NCBI GenBank assembly: GCA_009746045.1
Contig: RPFO01000078.1
Location: forward strand, 1,397,107 to 1,461,106
DNA: 64,000 nt
Direction: 5' to 3'
From: Mesostigma viride
Taxonomy: Eukaryota; Streptophyta; Mesostigmatophyceae; Mesostigmatales; Mesostigmataceae
The translations under genes were made by a program, and so were the position numbers. The notes beneath the pieces were generated by a model. It was not told the origin of the DNA and ran no database searches. It saw only the letters and a list, made by a program, of their open reading frames with translations. Positions 21,501 through 32,016 of this stretch are shown here, piece after piece; position 1 is the first letter of the stretch; every line of letters begins with the position of its first letter.

Positions 21501-23735
21501 AATAGACCACGCGAGGACTGGCTCACCTTGGAACGTTGTTCGGTTGGCCAGCGGTACGGTGAGGGGCATAATAGACCACGAGAGGACTGGCTCACCTTGG
21601 AACGTTGTTCGGTTGGCCAGCGGTACGGTGAGGGGCATAATAGACCACGAGAGGACTGGCTCACCTTGGAACGTTGTTCGGTTGGCCAGCGGTACGGTGA
21701 GGGGCATAATAGACCACGAGAGGACTGGCTCACCTTGGAACGTTGTTCGGTTGGCCAGCGGTACGGTGAGGGGCATAATAGACCACGAGAGGACTGGCTC
21801 ACCTTGGAACGTTGTTCGGTTGGCCAGCGGTACGGTGAGGGGCATAATAGACCACGCGAGGACTGGCTCACCTTGGAACGTTGTTCGGTTGGCCAGCGGT
21901 ACGGTGAGGGGCATAATAGACCACGCGAGGACTGGCTCACCTTGGAACGTTGTTCGGTTGGCCAGCGGTACGGTGAGGGGCATAATAGACCACGAGAGGA
22001 CTGGCTCACCTTGGAACGTTGTTCGGTTGGCCAGCGGTACGGTGAGGGGCATAATAGACCACGAGAGGACTGGCTCACCTTGGAACGTTGTTCGGTTGGC
22101 CAGCGGTACGGTGAGGGGCATAATAGACCACGAGAGGACTGGCTCACCTTGGAACGTTGTTCGGTTGGCCAGCGGTACGGTGAGGGGCATAATAGACCAC
22201 GAGAGGACTGGCTCACCTTGGAACGTTGTTCGGTTGGCCAGCGGTACGGTGAGGGGCATAATAGACCACGCGAGGACTGGCTCACCTTGGAACGTTGTTC
22301 GGTTGGCCAGCGGTACGGTGAGGGGCATAATAGACCACGAGAGGACTGGCTCACCTTGGAACGTTGTTCGGTTGGCCAGCGGTACGGTGAGGGGCATAAT
22401 AGACCACGCGAGGACTGGCTCACCTTGGAACGTTGTTCGGTTGGCCAGCGGTACGGTGAGGGGCATAATAGACCACGAGAGGACTGGCTCACCTTGGAAC
22501 GTTGTTCGGTTGGCCAGCGGTACGGTGAGGGGCATAATAGACCACGAGAGGACTGGCTCACCTTGGAACGTTGTTCGGTTGGCCAGCGGTACGGTGAGGG
22601 GCATAATAGACCACGAGAGGACTGGCTCACCTTGGAACGTTGTTCGGTTGGCCAGCGGTACGGTGAGGGGCATAATAGACCACGAGAGGACTGGCTCACC
22701 TTGGAACGTTGTTCGGTTGGCCAGCGGTACGGTGAGGGGCATAATAGACCACGAGAGGACTGGCTCACCTTGGAACGTTGTTCGGTTGGCCAGCGGTACG
22801 GTGAGGCACCGCAACTCAAACACGCTGAGCGCAGGCACAGCGCACAAAGCAACGGGCGACAGAAGACCACGGTAAAGTGAATAAAGCTCAGCCACACTCA
22901 CGAAGGCATTTAAGCGCACCCAGGATACTGCAGCTATAAGCTTCAGCTGGGGATGCCGTACGCCCTCAACCAGTTGCATGACACTATCTAGGCGAAATCT
23001 TCCCCTTTGTGCTATTTCGGGTATCTGCTGGGTGTGCCTGGCACCTGTGTCGTGATAGAAGACACAACCAGCCATTCATGGCCGATCAATCCGTGGAAGG
23101 CCAACACGTGGAAGGCCAAGGGACATCATAAAGTGCTCTAAGTTTCTACCAGGTGCACAGCGTGGGATGGTGACTGGCAGGCAACCTTCTCTTCTTGCCG
23201 GAGCGGTCCCATGGCAGATGAGATGTGGTTGGAACGCCCGAGGCACAAGCAAAGTATCACTCACTTATCGTGTGAACGTCGAAAGGTAGGGCTCAACCAC
23301 AGGTGCTTACGTCTTTAGCGGCGCAAACTGGGGAATGGCCCCGAGTCCCGTCAAGTCGATGCCCGGGAGATAGATGAGGAGGGGCGGGTCAGGGGGAGGT
23401 GGGCCCACCGCGGGGCACCAGAAGCGTGGGGCTACAGAACCACCGGTGTCATGCTGCCATCGCAGGTAATCTTCCATGCAGACTTCGCCCGCGTATCCTT
23501 TCGGCGCAATCTTTGACACAGGGGGGAGTCCCGAAAGGCCCGCAACCGTCACACCCCGCAGCTGGCGGGGGCTCCTAAGTACCCTACCATGGCGCTGCTT
23601 CGAAATTCTTGCACAAACCTTTCGGCTCCCTCCGGATATACTGAATAGCTGAGAATTACCGCGGAGAGAAAGGGGCGAAGCGAGCATGTCGACACTTTGG
23701 CATGCCATCGTAACGGACCTACCCTCTGGATTCAA
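9591..23735 (-). CDS. Phytyl-ester-synthase/diacylglycerol-acyltransferase-like protein (alpha/beta-hydrolase plus acyltransferase)
   Basis: Minus-strand exons, all phase-consistent with GT-AG introns: 23735-23311, 22824-22769, 19004-18840, 18147-18031, 14886-14774, 13712-13591, 13001-12893, 12069-10242, 9655-9591. A tenth exon is uncertain. Exon 1 starts with a Ser/Arg-rich stretch plausible as a plastid transit peptide, then LLIYLPGIDLTGLG, the hydrolase oxyanion-loop motif of this family. Exon 2 gives FELRCLTVP, and exon 3 ICESFGAVLTLAVAL with the nucleophile Ser. Exon 6 gives KTLVLA. Exon 7 has DLLLPSVEEGERL and a GHAAL catalytic His. Exon 8 opens with EDGVDVL and then carries the acyltransferase-like part (VIQGLAGVPRWGP, LLHPSLL, FFHGMGGLPLT). 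In plants the family makes phytyl esters and triacylglycerol in plastoglobules. Odd points are long Thr/Ser low-complexity inserts in exon 8, loss of the usual PGG motif, and a 3' end near a hAT insertion. The gene is divergent from the TMTC-like gene. Confidence 0.8.
11130..11230 (-). repeat. Trinucleotide tract inside exon 8
   Basis: GCT/GGT-type triplet repeats encode runs of Thr and Ser on the coding minus strand. They lie between the hydrolase-side sequence and the KRRRPRVIQGLAGVP acyltransferase start, so they lengthen an inter-domain linker and keep the frame. Confidence 0.7.
12130..12258. repeat. About 15-17-bp intronic minisatellite
   Basis: About eight units of GATGAGAGGGGG(G)C/T lie in the intron before exon 8, roughly 60 bp from its acceptor. 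Confidence 0.75.
13089..13125. repeat. Perfect 18-bp-arm palindrome in intron 6
   Basis: The arm GTAGGGCGAGCCTGTGAA is followed by a single G and the exact reverse complement. It lies in the intron between exons 6 and 7. A foldback of this strength can be a MITE relic or an RNA hairpin; no flanking duplication was found. Confidence 0.8.
14200..14800 (-). repeat. Segmental duplication of the end of exon 5
   Basis: The true exon 5 end (GGTGGCCTGGTGCAG then GTGAGG on the minus strand, about 14774) has a degraded second copy at 14564-14600 (GGTGGCCTGGTCCAG then GTCAGG). Downstream intron sequence is copied as well: 14218-14290 resembles 14640-14735. The duplication thus spans an exon end and its splice donor. 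Confidence 0.65.
14277..14531. repeat. (CTCTCCC)n-type microsatellite
   Basis: A pyrimidine-only tract of about 250 bp on the plus strand, dominated by CCTCTCC units, in intron 5 of the minus-strand gene. The open frames it produces on both strands are a by-product. Confidence 0.9.
14939..15083. repeat. Two-copy 70-bp tandem duplication
   Basis: GAAACTTGGCATTAG...TTCAGCGGCTG occurs twice, starting near 14940 and 15010, and differs by very few bases. It lies just upstream of exon 5 in intron 4. Confidence 0.85.
15395..18044 (-). repeat. 37-bp tandem array derived from the exon 4 splice donor (about 71 copies)
   Basis: On the minus strand each unit contains GCTGCCCTTTGTGG, identical or nearly so to the last 14 bases of exon 4, followed by GTAGGTGATTTGG, the start of intron 4. 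Unit length is 37 bp. Variants are mainly A/G and C/T changes and an alternative GGGGAGCC form, with higher-order blocks repeated several units apart. The array fills about 2.65 kb of intron 4. Because 37 is not a multiple of three and sense units contain stops, read-through would not be coding. Confidence 0.9.
18160..18330. repeat. 20-bp intronic minisatellite
   Basis: Seven to eight units of GAGGGCAGTAGGGGGCAGGT, with GGGAAGGT variants, lie in intron 3 immediately before the exon 4 acceptor. Confidence 0.8.
19770..22805 (-). repeat. 69-bp tandem array derived from the exon 2 splice donor (44 copies)
   Basis: Each minus-strand unit holds 37 bases identical to the end of exon 2 (CTCACCGTACCGCTGG ... 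TTCCAAG) followed by 32 bases that begin intron 2 (GTGAGCCAGTCC...). The array is 3,036 bp, which is 44 units. Units are almost identical; the main variation is one GAG/GCG position. The unit is 23 codons and contains no stop in the sense frame, so the frame of exon 2 stays open through the whole array to a stop at 19629. The upstream-most unit is the functional exon 2 end itself. Confidence 0.93.
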
Positions 23736-24637
23736 ATGAGAATAACCGTTGTCTGAACGGCTTACGATGTTAAGTTGATGATCCGGACGACCACGCTGCA
23801 GTGCAAAACAATCCGGGCGGAGGAAACGGTGCTCCGAGGCAACCTAGCTGAAAGGGTTCCTAATGAGCAAAAACCTGTGGACATTGTGACACGCAATCCT
23901 CGATTTTACGGTAGCGCCTGGATAGGAACGCTGAATCTACTCTGCCAAGCGCGAAGGTAAAGATCAAACCATTTCTTTCTCCGCTCCCCATGGGTACTTC
24001 CGGGGCTGCTATTAGGAATTTGACGCGCCGGAGACGCTGGCGGCACCAGGCCAGCTATTTAATAACCAAGATCAGAAATCTTCTACGACTTCTAGCCTCC
24101 ACTTTGCCACTGACTACGTAAGCGCTCCAATTGCTGTGCTGATAAGATAGACTTCGGGAACTTAAATTACGCGGGTACAGTCAATTCACTCCCCAAATTT
24201 ATAATCGACACCGCAAGCTTGTCCGTTGTTCACGGTGGTCAAACCGAGTAAACGAAAGGAAGGGCGTGGTGTTGTGTTGTAAAGCCTATGACACTACTGC
24301 CATGCTGTTATCCGGGGTAATTTACGAGCATGGTGCACACTGCACAGTCAGCCAGCCGAGATCCCAGTCATCCCACCAAAAATTCCTGATCCACAAGTTG
24401 GCACGTCTTTTCCCGCCACGTTCGCACACAGGACTGCTGGATACTTCATGTAAATTTCTGGAAGTAGCTCTGTACCGTATTACCCACCAGGGAAACTGTA
24501 AACAACTGTTGTTGTAAGTTGTTGGGTCCCACGCCGCAGTTAGCAGCAGACAGTAAACAGCAGTCAGGCGTGGGAATCAACGTATCAATTCGCTGATACG
24601 TATTTCCCCTCTCACCTCTTTGGTCCATAATTGGCTA

Positions 24638-25097
24638 CCGTAGTGGTCAAAATCACTTTGCGACAAACCTACTTTGCGACCCCAAAACAGGGTGAAATTT
24701 ATAGTTTGCGACCCAAAATGAAGGCAAAGTTTTAGGTTTGCGAGCCCATCGACTTGTTTATGGTCAGTGGCAACTGGCAGGCACTCGATGTTGTAAATTT
24801 ATAGGCCAGCAGGCTGTCAAGCAGGCTTGACAGCCTGCTGGCCTGCCGGCCTCCCCGCTCTTCTGCCATCGTGCCAAGACAAGTGCACAAGCCTAAAACT
24901 TAGGCTTTCGCATGACAAGTGACAAAAGGCGCGAAAGTTTTGGCGCCACGCGTTCGTTCTACCTGTCGGCGTGCGGCACGGCGCAGGCGCGACGCGGTAA
25001 GTTTTGAACTTTGCGACCCAAAATGAAGCCCATGAAAAGTAGTTTGCGAGGTCGATTCGCAAAGAGGTTTGTCGCAAAGTGATTTTGACCACTACGG
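24638..25097. mobile_element. 460-bp MITE with TA target duplication
   Basis: It has perfect 33-bp inverted termini, starting CCGTAGTGGTCAAAATCAC at both ends and flanked by TA (24636-24637 and 25098-25099). That pattern fits Tc1/mariner-derived MITEs. Inside, GCGACCCAAAATGAAG occurs twice, and a 19-bp-arm hairpin sits at 24804-24843. There is no coding sequence. Confidence 0.88.
24804..24843. repeat. 19-bp-arm hairpin inside the MITE
   Basis: GGCCAGCAGGCTGTCAAGC, a two-base spacer AG, and the exact reverse complement. It lies in the left half of the MITE. Confidence 0.85.
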
Positions 25098-26192
25098 TAA
25101 TAAAAATATACCCATTTCCCCGAAAAAAAAATCAACGAATCAACAACAACAGCACCTGTAAGTGATGTAACATGCCTGTAAACTCCTGTAAACGTATACG
25201 TATGTTGTGTATGGCAAAGGTCCCAGCAGTCATGAAAGGCGCTCACTCATTGCGCCACGCAGCCCACGCTGCGCCTGTTGTGACTTGTGAGTGTTGTTTG
25301 CTGGCTGCTGTTCACCATCAGTTCACCGCTTTTTACAGTACGGCGTGCTAACTGCCTGCCGTACAACTCCCTCCAGGAAATGACTAGCCAACTCCTGATC
25401 GGGGTAGCCAAGCGCCCAAGCGAAAGCCTGTGAGCCGTTCGTTCCCGTCGTTGATTTGCAGCTCAGGTGGTGGTCGCTGACGTACGGAGTCAGATACACG
25501 TGTTATCGCAGGTTATCGCCACGGCGACCTTCCACGTCTGTCGTGCCATGCCACTTGCCAGTTGCCGACTGGCAAGGCCAGAAATCTCCGTAAAAAAGCC
25601 CCAATTCCGTCATTCCAGTCAGAGGTCAGTCCCGCCAGTCAGTCCGAATCCCCGGGGTATCCAGGTATTCGCTGGCGCCGACTCCCTTCTTCGGGAGTTC
25701 GGGAAGGCGAGGCAATTTCAACCTGGAATTGCCTGACAACGCCATCTTTGAACTTGTAAGCCATAAAATTCTACGCAGTACACCCTTACACCCTTCATAT
25801 TTTTACAACTTCAGGCAGCATTGATAAAAGCTACGTGAGATAGATTAACACTCTGGTGATTGTCGGACATTGTAAAGGCCGTTACCGGCTGGGCTATTTC
25901 ATCATATGTGGGAACGCGCAGGCCTTTGTGGAAGGGACCGCCAGACCCGGGCGGGTTGGCCATGGCTGACAATGCAACGCACGTGATCAGTCAGCCGTTT
26001 GTTTCAAGCAGGGCATTGAGTCCGCCGTGGAAGACTGCAGCATGGTTAACTCGAGCTAGCGGATAGATGGTCTCGCAAACGGCATTCCTTGCTTTTGCAA
26101 GAAGTACAAAATGCTGGGCCGGAGTGCATAGATCAGCCTTCCATAATCCGTGCCACATCTGAGATTCCCGGTGCTCTGTGTGCGTCTTCAGA

Positions 26193-29100
26193 ATGGGTCG
26201 GCGGAAGCCAGCAGTCCGGCACAAGGACTCGGCGTCAGAAACCCGGCATGCCCATGACGACAACGACGACGCGTTCACAGGGAGCCCGCGTTGTTTGCCA
26301 CCGCATGCCAACGAAGGCGTCAGCATCCTCCTGTCCGTCTTCCTCTCCTCCCTGCTTGCATTGCTCATCTTCCTCCCGTCCATCGGCAACAGCGTGATCT
26401 ACGACGACATGTACGTGGTCAACAACCCGGACATCCAGCCGTCCCGCATGAGCTGGCGCTCGCTAATGACGCACGACTGGTGGGGCACCGTCCTCGACGA
26501 CCGGCAGAGCAACCAGCAGTGGCGGCCGCTGTCCGTCATCTCCCTCGGGCTCGACTTCTGGTTCTGGGGCTGCACAGAGCCCATCCCTGGCCGTACCGCG
26601 TTCGCCGGGGATGCGCGGGGCCCGGTAGAGAACCACGAGTGCCTGCGTGGTTTCCACGCGACAAATATAGCGCTGCACGCTGCGTGCACCGCGCTCGTGT
26701 TCCTGTGCGCGCGGCTCGTGCTGCGGCTCCCGCTTATCCCCTCCTTTCTGGCCGCGTGCCTGTTTGCCGTCCACCCGGTGCACAACGAGAGCGTCTCCAC
26801 CGCCTACGGCCGAGCCGACATGCTGTCGTTGTTCTTCCAAGGGTTTGCTATGCTCTACCACGCGGCACGGTTCGGACACACCAAGGTCAAGCCCTCGCAC
26901 TCGCCCACCTCGACGTCGCTGCTCACGACACTGCTCAGCCCGCCACATGGCAGCGGCCGGCCGGGCCACACACACCCCGTGCTGCGGCGCAGCGTGAGCA
27001 TGCTGCGGCGGCATTCACTGCTGGCGCACGTCAAGTCGTTCGTGTACGAGCTGGTCCACCCAGAGGTGCTGCTCTGCCTCGCCTCCTTCCTCACCAAGGA
27101 GTCTGGTGCGTGTCTGCTTTTGGTGGCTTTCGTGGTGTCTGAAATGGTGTCTGAAATAGCGGTGCCATTGGCAGTTTCAAATGGTGGTTGGAATGGTGGT
27201 TGGAATGGTGGTTGGCATGGTGGTTGGAATGGTGGTTGGAATGGTGGTTGGAATGGTGGTTGGAATGGTGGTTGGAATGGTGGTTGGAATGGTGGTTGGA
27301 ATGGTGGTTGGAATGGTGGTTGGAATGGTGGTTGGAACGGTAGTTGTAATGGTGGTTGCAATGGTGGTTGCAAAGGTGGTTGGAATCGTGGTTGGAATGG
27401 TGATCAGCAAAGTGGCCTAACTGGTGGTGGTAACAGTGGACCGCTCATGCTGGCAGACGGGCGGGCAAGTTTGAGTGGAATCAAGTAGGGCTACGAAAGG
27501 ATACTGTTGTCGCATTATTCAGGCCAGAGCCTGAAGCCTCGGCGCCCCCGCCTGCCAGGGCATCCCTGTCTCTGCGACGCAGCAAAGGGAAGCTCTCGTA
27601 TGTGCACAGGCTCTTCAAGTATGCACCATGGGAGGCCTGTCACAAACATCTTGTTGCCTCTAATTTCCCTTCTGTCACAAACATCTTGTTGCCTCTAATT
27701 TCCCTTCTTGACCTCGACTTCCAACCTTGGCCCCCCCGCCCCTTCCCCTCCCCCACCCCTTCCGCCACACCACCCCTGTCCCTGCGCAGGCATGATGACA
27801 TTTTTCACCATATTCGCCTGGGACCTCCTAATCCTGGACCCCGCCGTGGTGCTGGGCGCCGCGCCCGCCTCGGCCGACAAGTCCCACCCCCGCGCCATCG
27901 TGCCGGCCGGCAGCAACAGCAACCTTGGGCAAGTGGCGGGATCCGGTCCCCCCGTGCAGGGGAACTCCCCGGGGGCGCCCACCAGCTCCAGCAGCAAGTT
28001 GACTCGCGTGCTCGCGGGCGTATCCAGTGGCCCCGCGTACACATGGGTGGGCATGTTGGCCAAGCCCGCCGTCGGCGTGGGCATCGTCGTCGCCCGTAAG
28101 ATCCTGTTGAAGAAGTGGCTCCCCCCCACGGGCTTCATGGACAACAACATCAGCTTCTACCCGCCCTGGCCGCGCACGCTGTCCAACCTACACATCCACT
28201 ATCGCTACCTGGGCCTCCTCATCCTGCCCCTCTACCAGGCCATCAACTACTGCTACGACTCCATCCCCATCGTCACCTCCATCTGGGACCCCCGCAACCT
28301 GCTGTGGGTGTCTGCGTACACGGCGGTCCTCTCCCTCCTCTGGGTGTTCTGGCGCGCGCGCAACCACGTGGGCACATTCCTCATCCTGTGGGGCGCGCTC
28401 GTCTTCCTCCCCGCGTCCAACATACTGTTCCCGGTGGGGACCGTCATCGGCGAGCGGCTCCTGTACCTCCCGTCCGCGCCCTTCTGCATCCTCGTCGCTG
28501 TGTGCATCTACTGCGGCATCAACGCGGCGCCCTGGAGGGGTCCCTGCCCTGGTGCCGGCGGGGGCGAAGGCGACCCCGCTGACGCCCACCCCCCACGGTC
28601 CCCCCGCTCCGCCGACGCACGCACGTACCGCGTCAATGGGGCGGGTGCCGGCTGTGATGTCACGAATGCAGAGGGTTCCAGCGGTTCAGGGTATTCCGGG
28701 CACGCTAGAACGGGAGGGCCGGGCGTGGCCCTGGTGGCGCACGAAGGGGTCGGGGCCATGTGCGGGGATCCCTCCCTTTCGGTCGGCGGGTCGCCCTCCG
28801 CTTCGTCCTCGTCCGCACTGGTAGCCGTGTTGGTTGCCATCATGTCCCTCCCTGCGGCCATCTGGACGATCGTGCTGACGTGTGACGACCGCAGGTGCGG
28901 GCGGCGCCATCCGGCCGCCGACGGGCGCGGCTGGCGCGTGGCGCTTCTCCTGGTCATCATCGGTATTGCGGGCGCCACGCTGAACGCGCGCGTGCCGGAC
29001 TACCAGGACAACTATCACGTGTACACCGCCACGCGCAACAACTACCCGCGCAACGCGTTCGCCCACTACAACCTCGCGGTCGAGATGGACAAGCGGCGCG

Positions 29101-32016
29101 AGTACGTGGAGTCGCTGGTCCCGTACAACCACGCGGTCTCCCTGTTGAACGAGGTGAGGCGCGCGGTTTATGGTGGGGTTGTCTGGTTGAGGGTTGCCTC
29201 GTCGGGTTTTCGGGTCGGGTTGTCTGGTATGTGTGTGCCATGTGGCATCAGTAGTGTGTGTCGTAGCGAGTCAATGCCATGGTAAATTCTCATCAAAATC
29301 TTCTTTTGAAATTGTTGAGGTGGCAATTGTTGATATCGCTCCACTTGGAGCCACCCATCCCCTACACCCACACGGTGTCGCTGGTCACTGCTGTGAGGTG
29401 AGCCACGCGGCTTCACCCATCACGTTGTGTGTGTGCCTCGACTCCCCCCTTGTCCATCTGCTCCCCTGCATGCCCTGTGTTGCCCGCATCTATTGCGTCT
29501 TTGCCCGCCGCAAGCAACGAAAACATGAGCACTGCGGTCAAGTGAAAGCAACCATACAGTGAGCATCGCTGTCAAGTGAAAGCAACCATACAGTGAGCAT
29601 TTCGGTCAAGTGAAAGCAACCATAGAGTGAGCATTGCTGTCAAGTGAAAGCAACCATACAGTGAGCATTGCGGTCAAGTGAAAGCAACCATAGAGTGAGC
29701 ATTGCTGTCAAGTGAAAGCAACCATACAGTGAGCATTGCGGTCAAGTGAAAGCAACCATACAGTGAGCACTGCGGTTAAGTGAAAGCAACCAAAACGTGA
29801 GCACTGCGGTCAAGTGAAAGCAACCATACAGTGAGCATTGCTGTCAAGTGAAAGCAACTACACAGTGAGCATTGCTGTCAAGTGAAAGCAACTACACAGT
29901 GAGCGTTGCTGTCAAGTGAAAGCAACCATACAGTGAGCATTGCGGTTAAGTGAAAGCAACCATACAGTGAGCATTGCGGTAAAGTGAAAGCAACCATACA
30001 GTGAGCATTGCGGTCAAGTGAAAGCAACCATACAGTGAGCATTGCGGTCAAGTGAAACTCCCTGCCTTTCACGCGTCTCGTCACGCGTCTTCCTCACTTT
30101 GCTAATACTCTGCTTGGTTTATTCCTTTGCTCTGGTTTATTTCGTTACTCCAGGAGGGTGGAAACAGGAGGCTTCCACCCTCCTGTTTCATGCCCCTCGT
30201 TTCCACTCATGTCGCTACTCCCTTATCGTTCCCTTTTCCCGTTGTTCGAGTGCCGTGTGCCAGATCCTGGAGAAAGATCATATTTTTTACTCATCACTTT
30301 GTGTGCACCTCTGTCCCCCCTCTTTGTGATTCCCCCTCTGCGCTTTTCCCCCTCGTTGCTACTCCCATTGTGCGTGCTTCTTCACTCATGTTGCAACTCC
30401 CTCGCCAATCCCCCTTCTCCTCCCCGTCGCGGTCGCCAGATCCTTGTAGGTTCGCTCATCACGTCGCATTTTACTCCTCGTCCTCCCTTCCTCACCCTCG
30501 CTCTCCCATCCTTATGCACGAGCGCGTTGCCACTCATCATCACGTCGCACTTTACTCCCCTTTCCCCTCGTCCCCCACCCCCTTGTTGGGGCCGCCAGAT
30601 CCTGGAGCGCGAGCACGGGCTGGGCCTGGACACGTCCCACACACGGGAGCAGCTCTTATCCAAGGTGATCGACCGGCGCGACTTCCTGCAGCAGAACAGC
30701 CAGACGCTCTACGAGGTTAACGGTGAGTGGGTTTAACAGTATCTGCTGCTAGTAGCGCTTTGGACTGCTTGCACGCCGTGGCATGCCGCTGCGTATGACA
30801 TGCAAGTACTTGCTTGCACGCCGACAGCCAGGCGCTCCCTGAGGTCAACGGTGTGTGGATGCGATGTCTTTTAGGGGTACGGGCCTGGTACGGGGGTTAT
30901 GAGAGAATTTGATATGAGGTCAATGATATCAGGTCAGTGAGGTCAACGGTTATTGGATGGATGTTGGTGGCCGTTGGCTGTGTGTTGGTGGACTTGTTCT
31001 GCATGCCAACCGTGACAGGTGTGGTGCGGGGTCAAACGTGCGTGTGTGTTGACTGTATGTGTTCTTTTCCTTACTCGGCCATACCCTCACAGAGCAATCT
31101 CACAGGCTCTTCTCCCATCGCCGTTGGGGGTCGGTGTGCCCACCGACACAGTACCGTACCCATCACTTCCTCAAACTAATGGCCTCATGCATTCATGCCT
31201 TTACTAATGGATGGCTTCATCCTCACCAATGGGTGGCCTCCCCAACCACTCTTGGGCAGCGCATTGCACGTGTGAATACATTCACACACGCCATGAGCCT
31301 CACCATCCCTGATGGATACCCTCCCCCTCTCCCTTGGCTTTTTCCTCACCCCCCCCAGTGGATGCTCCTCTAGGGTATCCTCGCCGATTAACGCCCTCCC
31401 CATTCTCCTGTTCTCACTCTGCCAATCGGATGGAGACATGCGCAACCCCTTGGATGGTTCCTCACATTTGCCTGCCCTCACCAGTTCGCGTGGAAACGCA
31501 TTTACCCTCAAACGGATGCAAAGGGGTGCGTTCACCCTCACCCATTCACCTAGCCCCACGCTCACAATCGCATGGCTTAACCCTTCCCAATGGGTGGTCT
31601 CGCGCCTTCGCTCGCCCTCACCAGCCATCCACGACCAGATTCTGGAGCTCAACGAGGCAGGCGTGCTGCAGGAGCGCGAGGGCAAGAGCGAGGCCTCCCT
31701 GGCCGCCTTCAACCGCGCCCTGCAAGTCTCGCAGCCGCTCTGGCAGGAGATGCCGCGCCTGTCCGGCCACGTGCAGGAGAGCGTGCGCGTCGTCTTCCAG
31801 AATACCTGCTATGTGCTCGCCAAGATGGGCATGTACTCGGAGGCCCACATGGTCGTGGACCTGGCCCTCAACATCTTCCCGGCCAACTCCAACGACCACG
31901 CCACGTTCGCCATCAACAAGCGCACGCTCGCCCAGCTGGAGGCGCAGGGGAAGGAGGTGGGGGCGGGCGATGCTAGCAAGGCGCACACGGCAACGTTCGG
32001 GCTCAAGACCTCGTGA
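26193..32016 (+). CDS. TMTC-like transmembrane and TPR protein
   Basis: Four exons join in phase: 26193-27105, 27790-29153, 30599-30722, 31625-32016. The start is the first ATG in frame (MGRRKPAV). Exon 1 gives a membrane segment (LLSVFLSSLLALLIFLP), then YDDMYVVNNPDI and HDWWG, typical of the luminal loop with the acidic pair, and LFAVHPVHNESV..GRADML. Exon 2 continues with FFTIFAWDLL, FYPPWPRTLSNL (DUF1736-like) and LVFLPASNILFPVGTVIGERLLYLPS, then the first TPR (NAFAHYNLAVEMDKRREY). Exons 3 and 4 hold further TPR-like helices (SEASLAAFNRALQ, AHMVVDLALNIFP). Animal TMTC proteins are ER O-mannosyltransferases acting on cadherins. The same ER topology is likely here, but the substrate is unknown. 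TPR number is low compared with animal members. Confidence 0.82.
27179..27400 (+). repeat. 12-bp minisatellite at the start of intron 1
   Basis: About 18 units of GGTTGGAATGGT begin some 75 bp after the exon 1 donor. The frame of exon 1 stays open through the array, reading Asn-Gly-Gly-Trp repeats to a stop at 27488. Retention of the intron would therefore add an NGGW-repeat tail. Confidence 0.9.
27639..27708 (+). repeat. Exact 35-bp tandem duplication
   Basis: The 35-bp block GTCACAAACATC...TTTCCCTTCT occurs at 27639-27673 and again at 27674-27708 with no difference, in intron 1 of the TMTC-like gene. Confidence 0.9.
29525..30058 (+). repeat. 34-bp tandem array in intron 2 (about 15.7 copies)
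   Basis: Units read GTCAAGTGAAAGCAACCATA then CAGTGAGCATTGCG, with small variants (GCT/GCG, CTACACAG). It has no unique spacers, so it is a minisatellite and not a CRISPR. It fills the middle of intron 2 of the TMTC-like gene. Confidence 0.93.
30255..30610 (+). repeat. Repeated exon 3 acceptor in intron 2
   Basis: The acceptor and exon start GCCAG/ATCCTGGAG at 30594-30607 has earlier look-alikes: GCCAGATCCTGGAG at 30259-30272 and GCCAGATCCTTG at 30435-30446. Each is preceded by related pyrimidine-rich sequence with CTCATCAC..CGCA..TTTACTCC. The spacing is 176 and 159 bp. Confidence 0.6.
30697..30960 (+). repeat. Repeated exon 3 donor in intron 3
   Basis: The exon 3 end ACAGCCAGACGCTCTACGAG then GTTAACGGTGAGT is echoed at 30824-30853 (ACAGCCAGGCGCTCCCTGAG then GTCAACGGTGTGT), and its last bases are echoed again at 30937-30950 (GTGAGGTCAACGGT). 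Exon end and donor are copied together. Confidence 0.65.

Larger units (their letters stand above)
23736..26192. promoter_or_regulatory. Intergenic region between divergent genes
   Basis: These 2.46 kb separate the start of the minus-strand acyltransferase gene from the start of the plus-strand TMTC-like gene and must contain both promoters. I see no clear TATA box that could be assigned. It holds the 460-bp MITE at 24638-25097 and short hairpins, for example ACGTATCA..TGATACGT near 24583-24604. Confidence 0.4.

Noticed and set aside
19504-22897. Four overlapping open frames of over 1,000 codons on both strands
   Set aside because: All are translations of the 69-bp array in different frames. 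Only the minus-strand frame continuous with exon 2 has biological meaning, and it is treated as part of that gene's intron.
29525-30058. CRISPR-like array of 34-bp repeats
   Set aside because: Units are directly adjacent without unique spacers and lie in a eukaryotic intron. It is a minisatellite.
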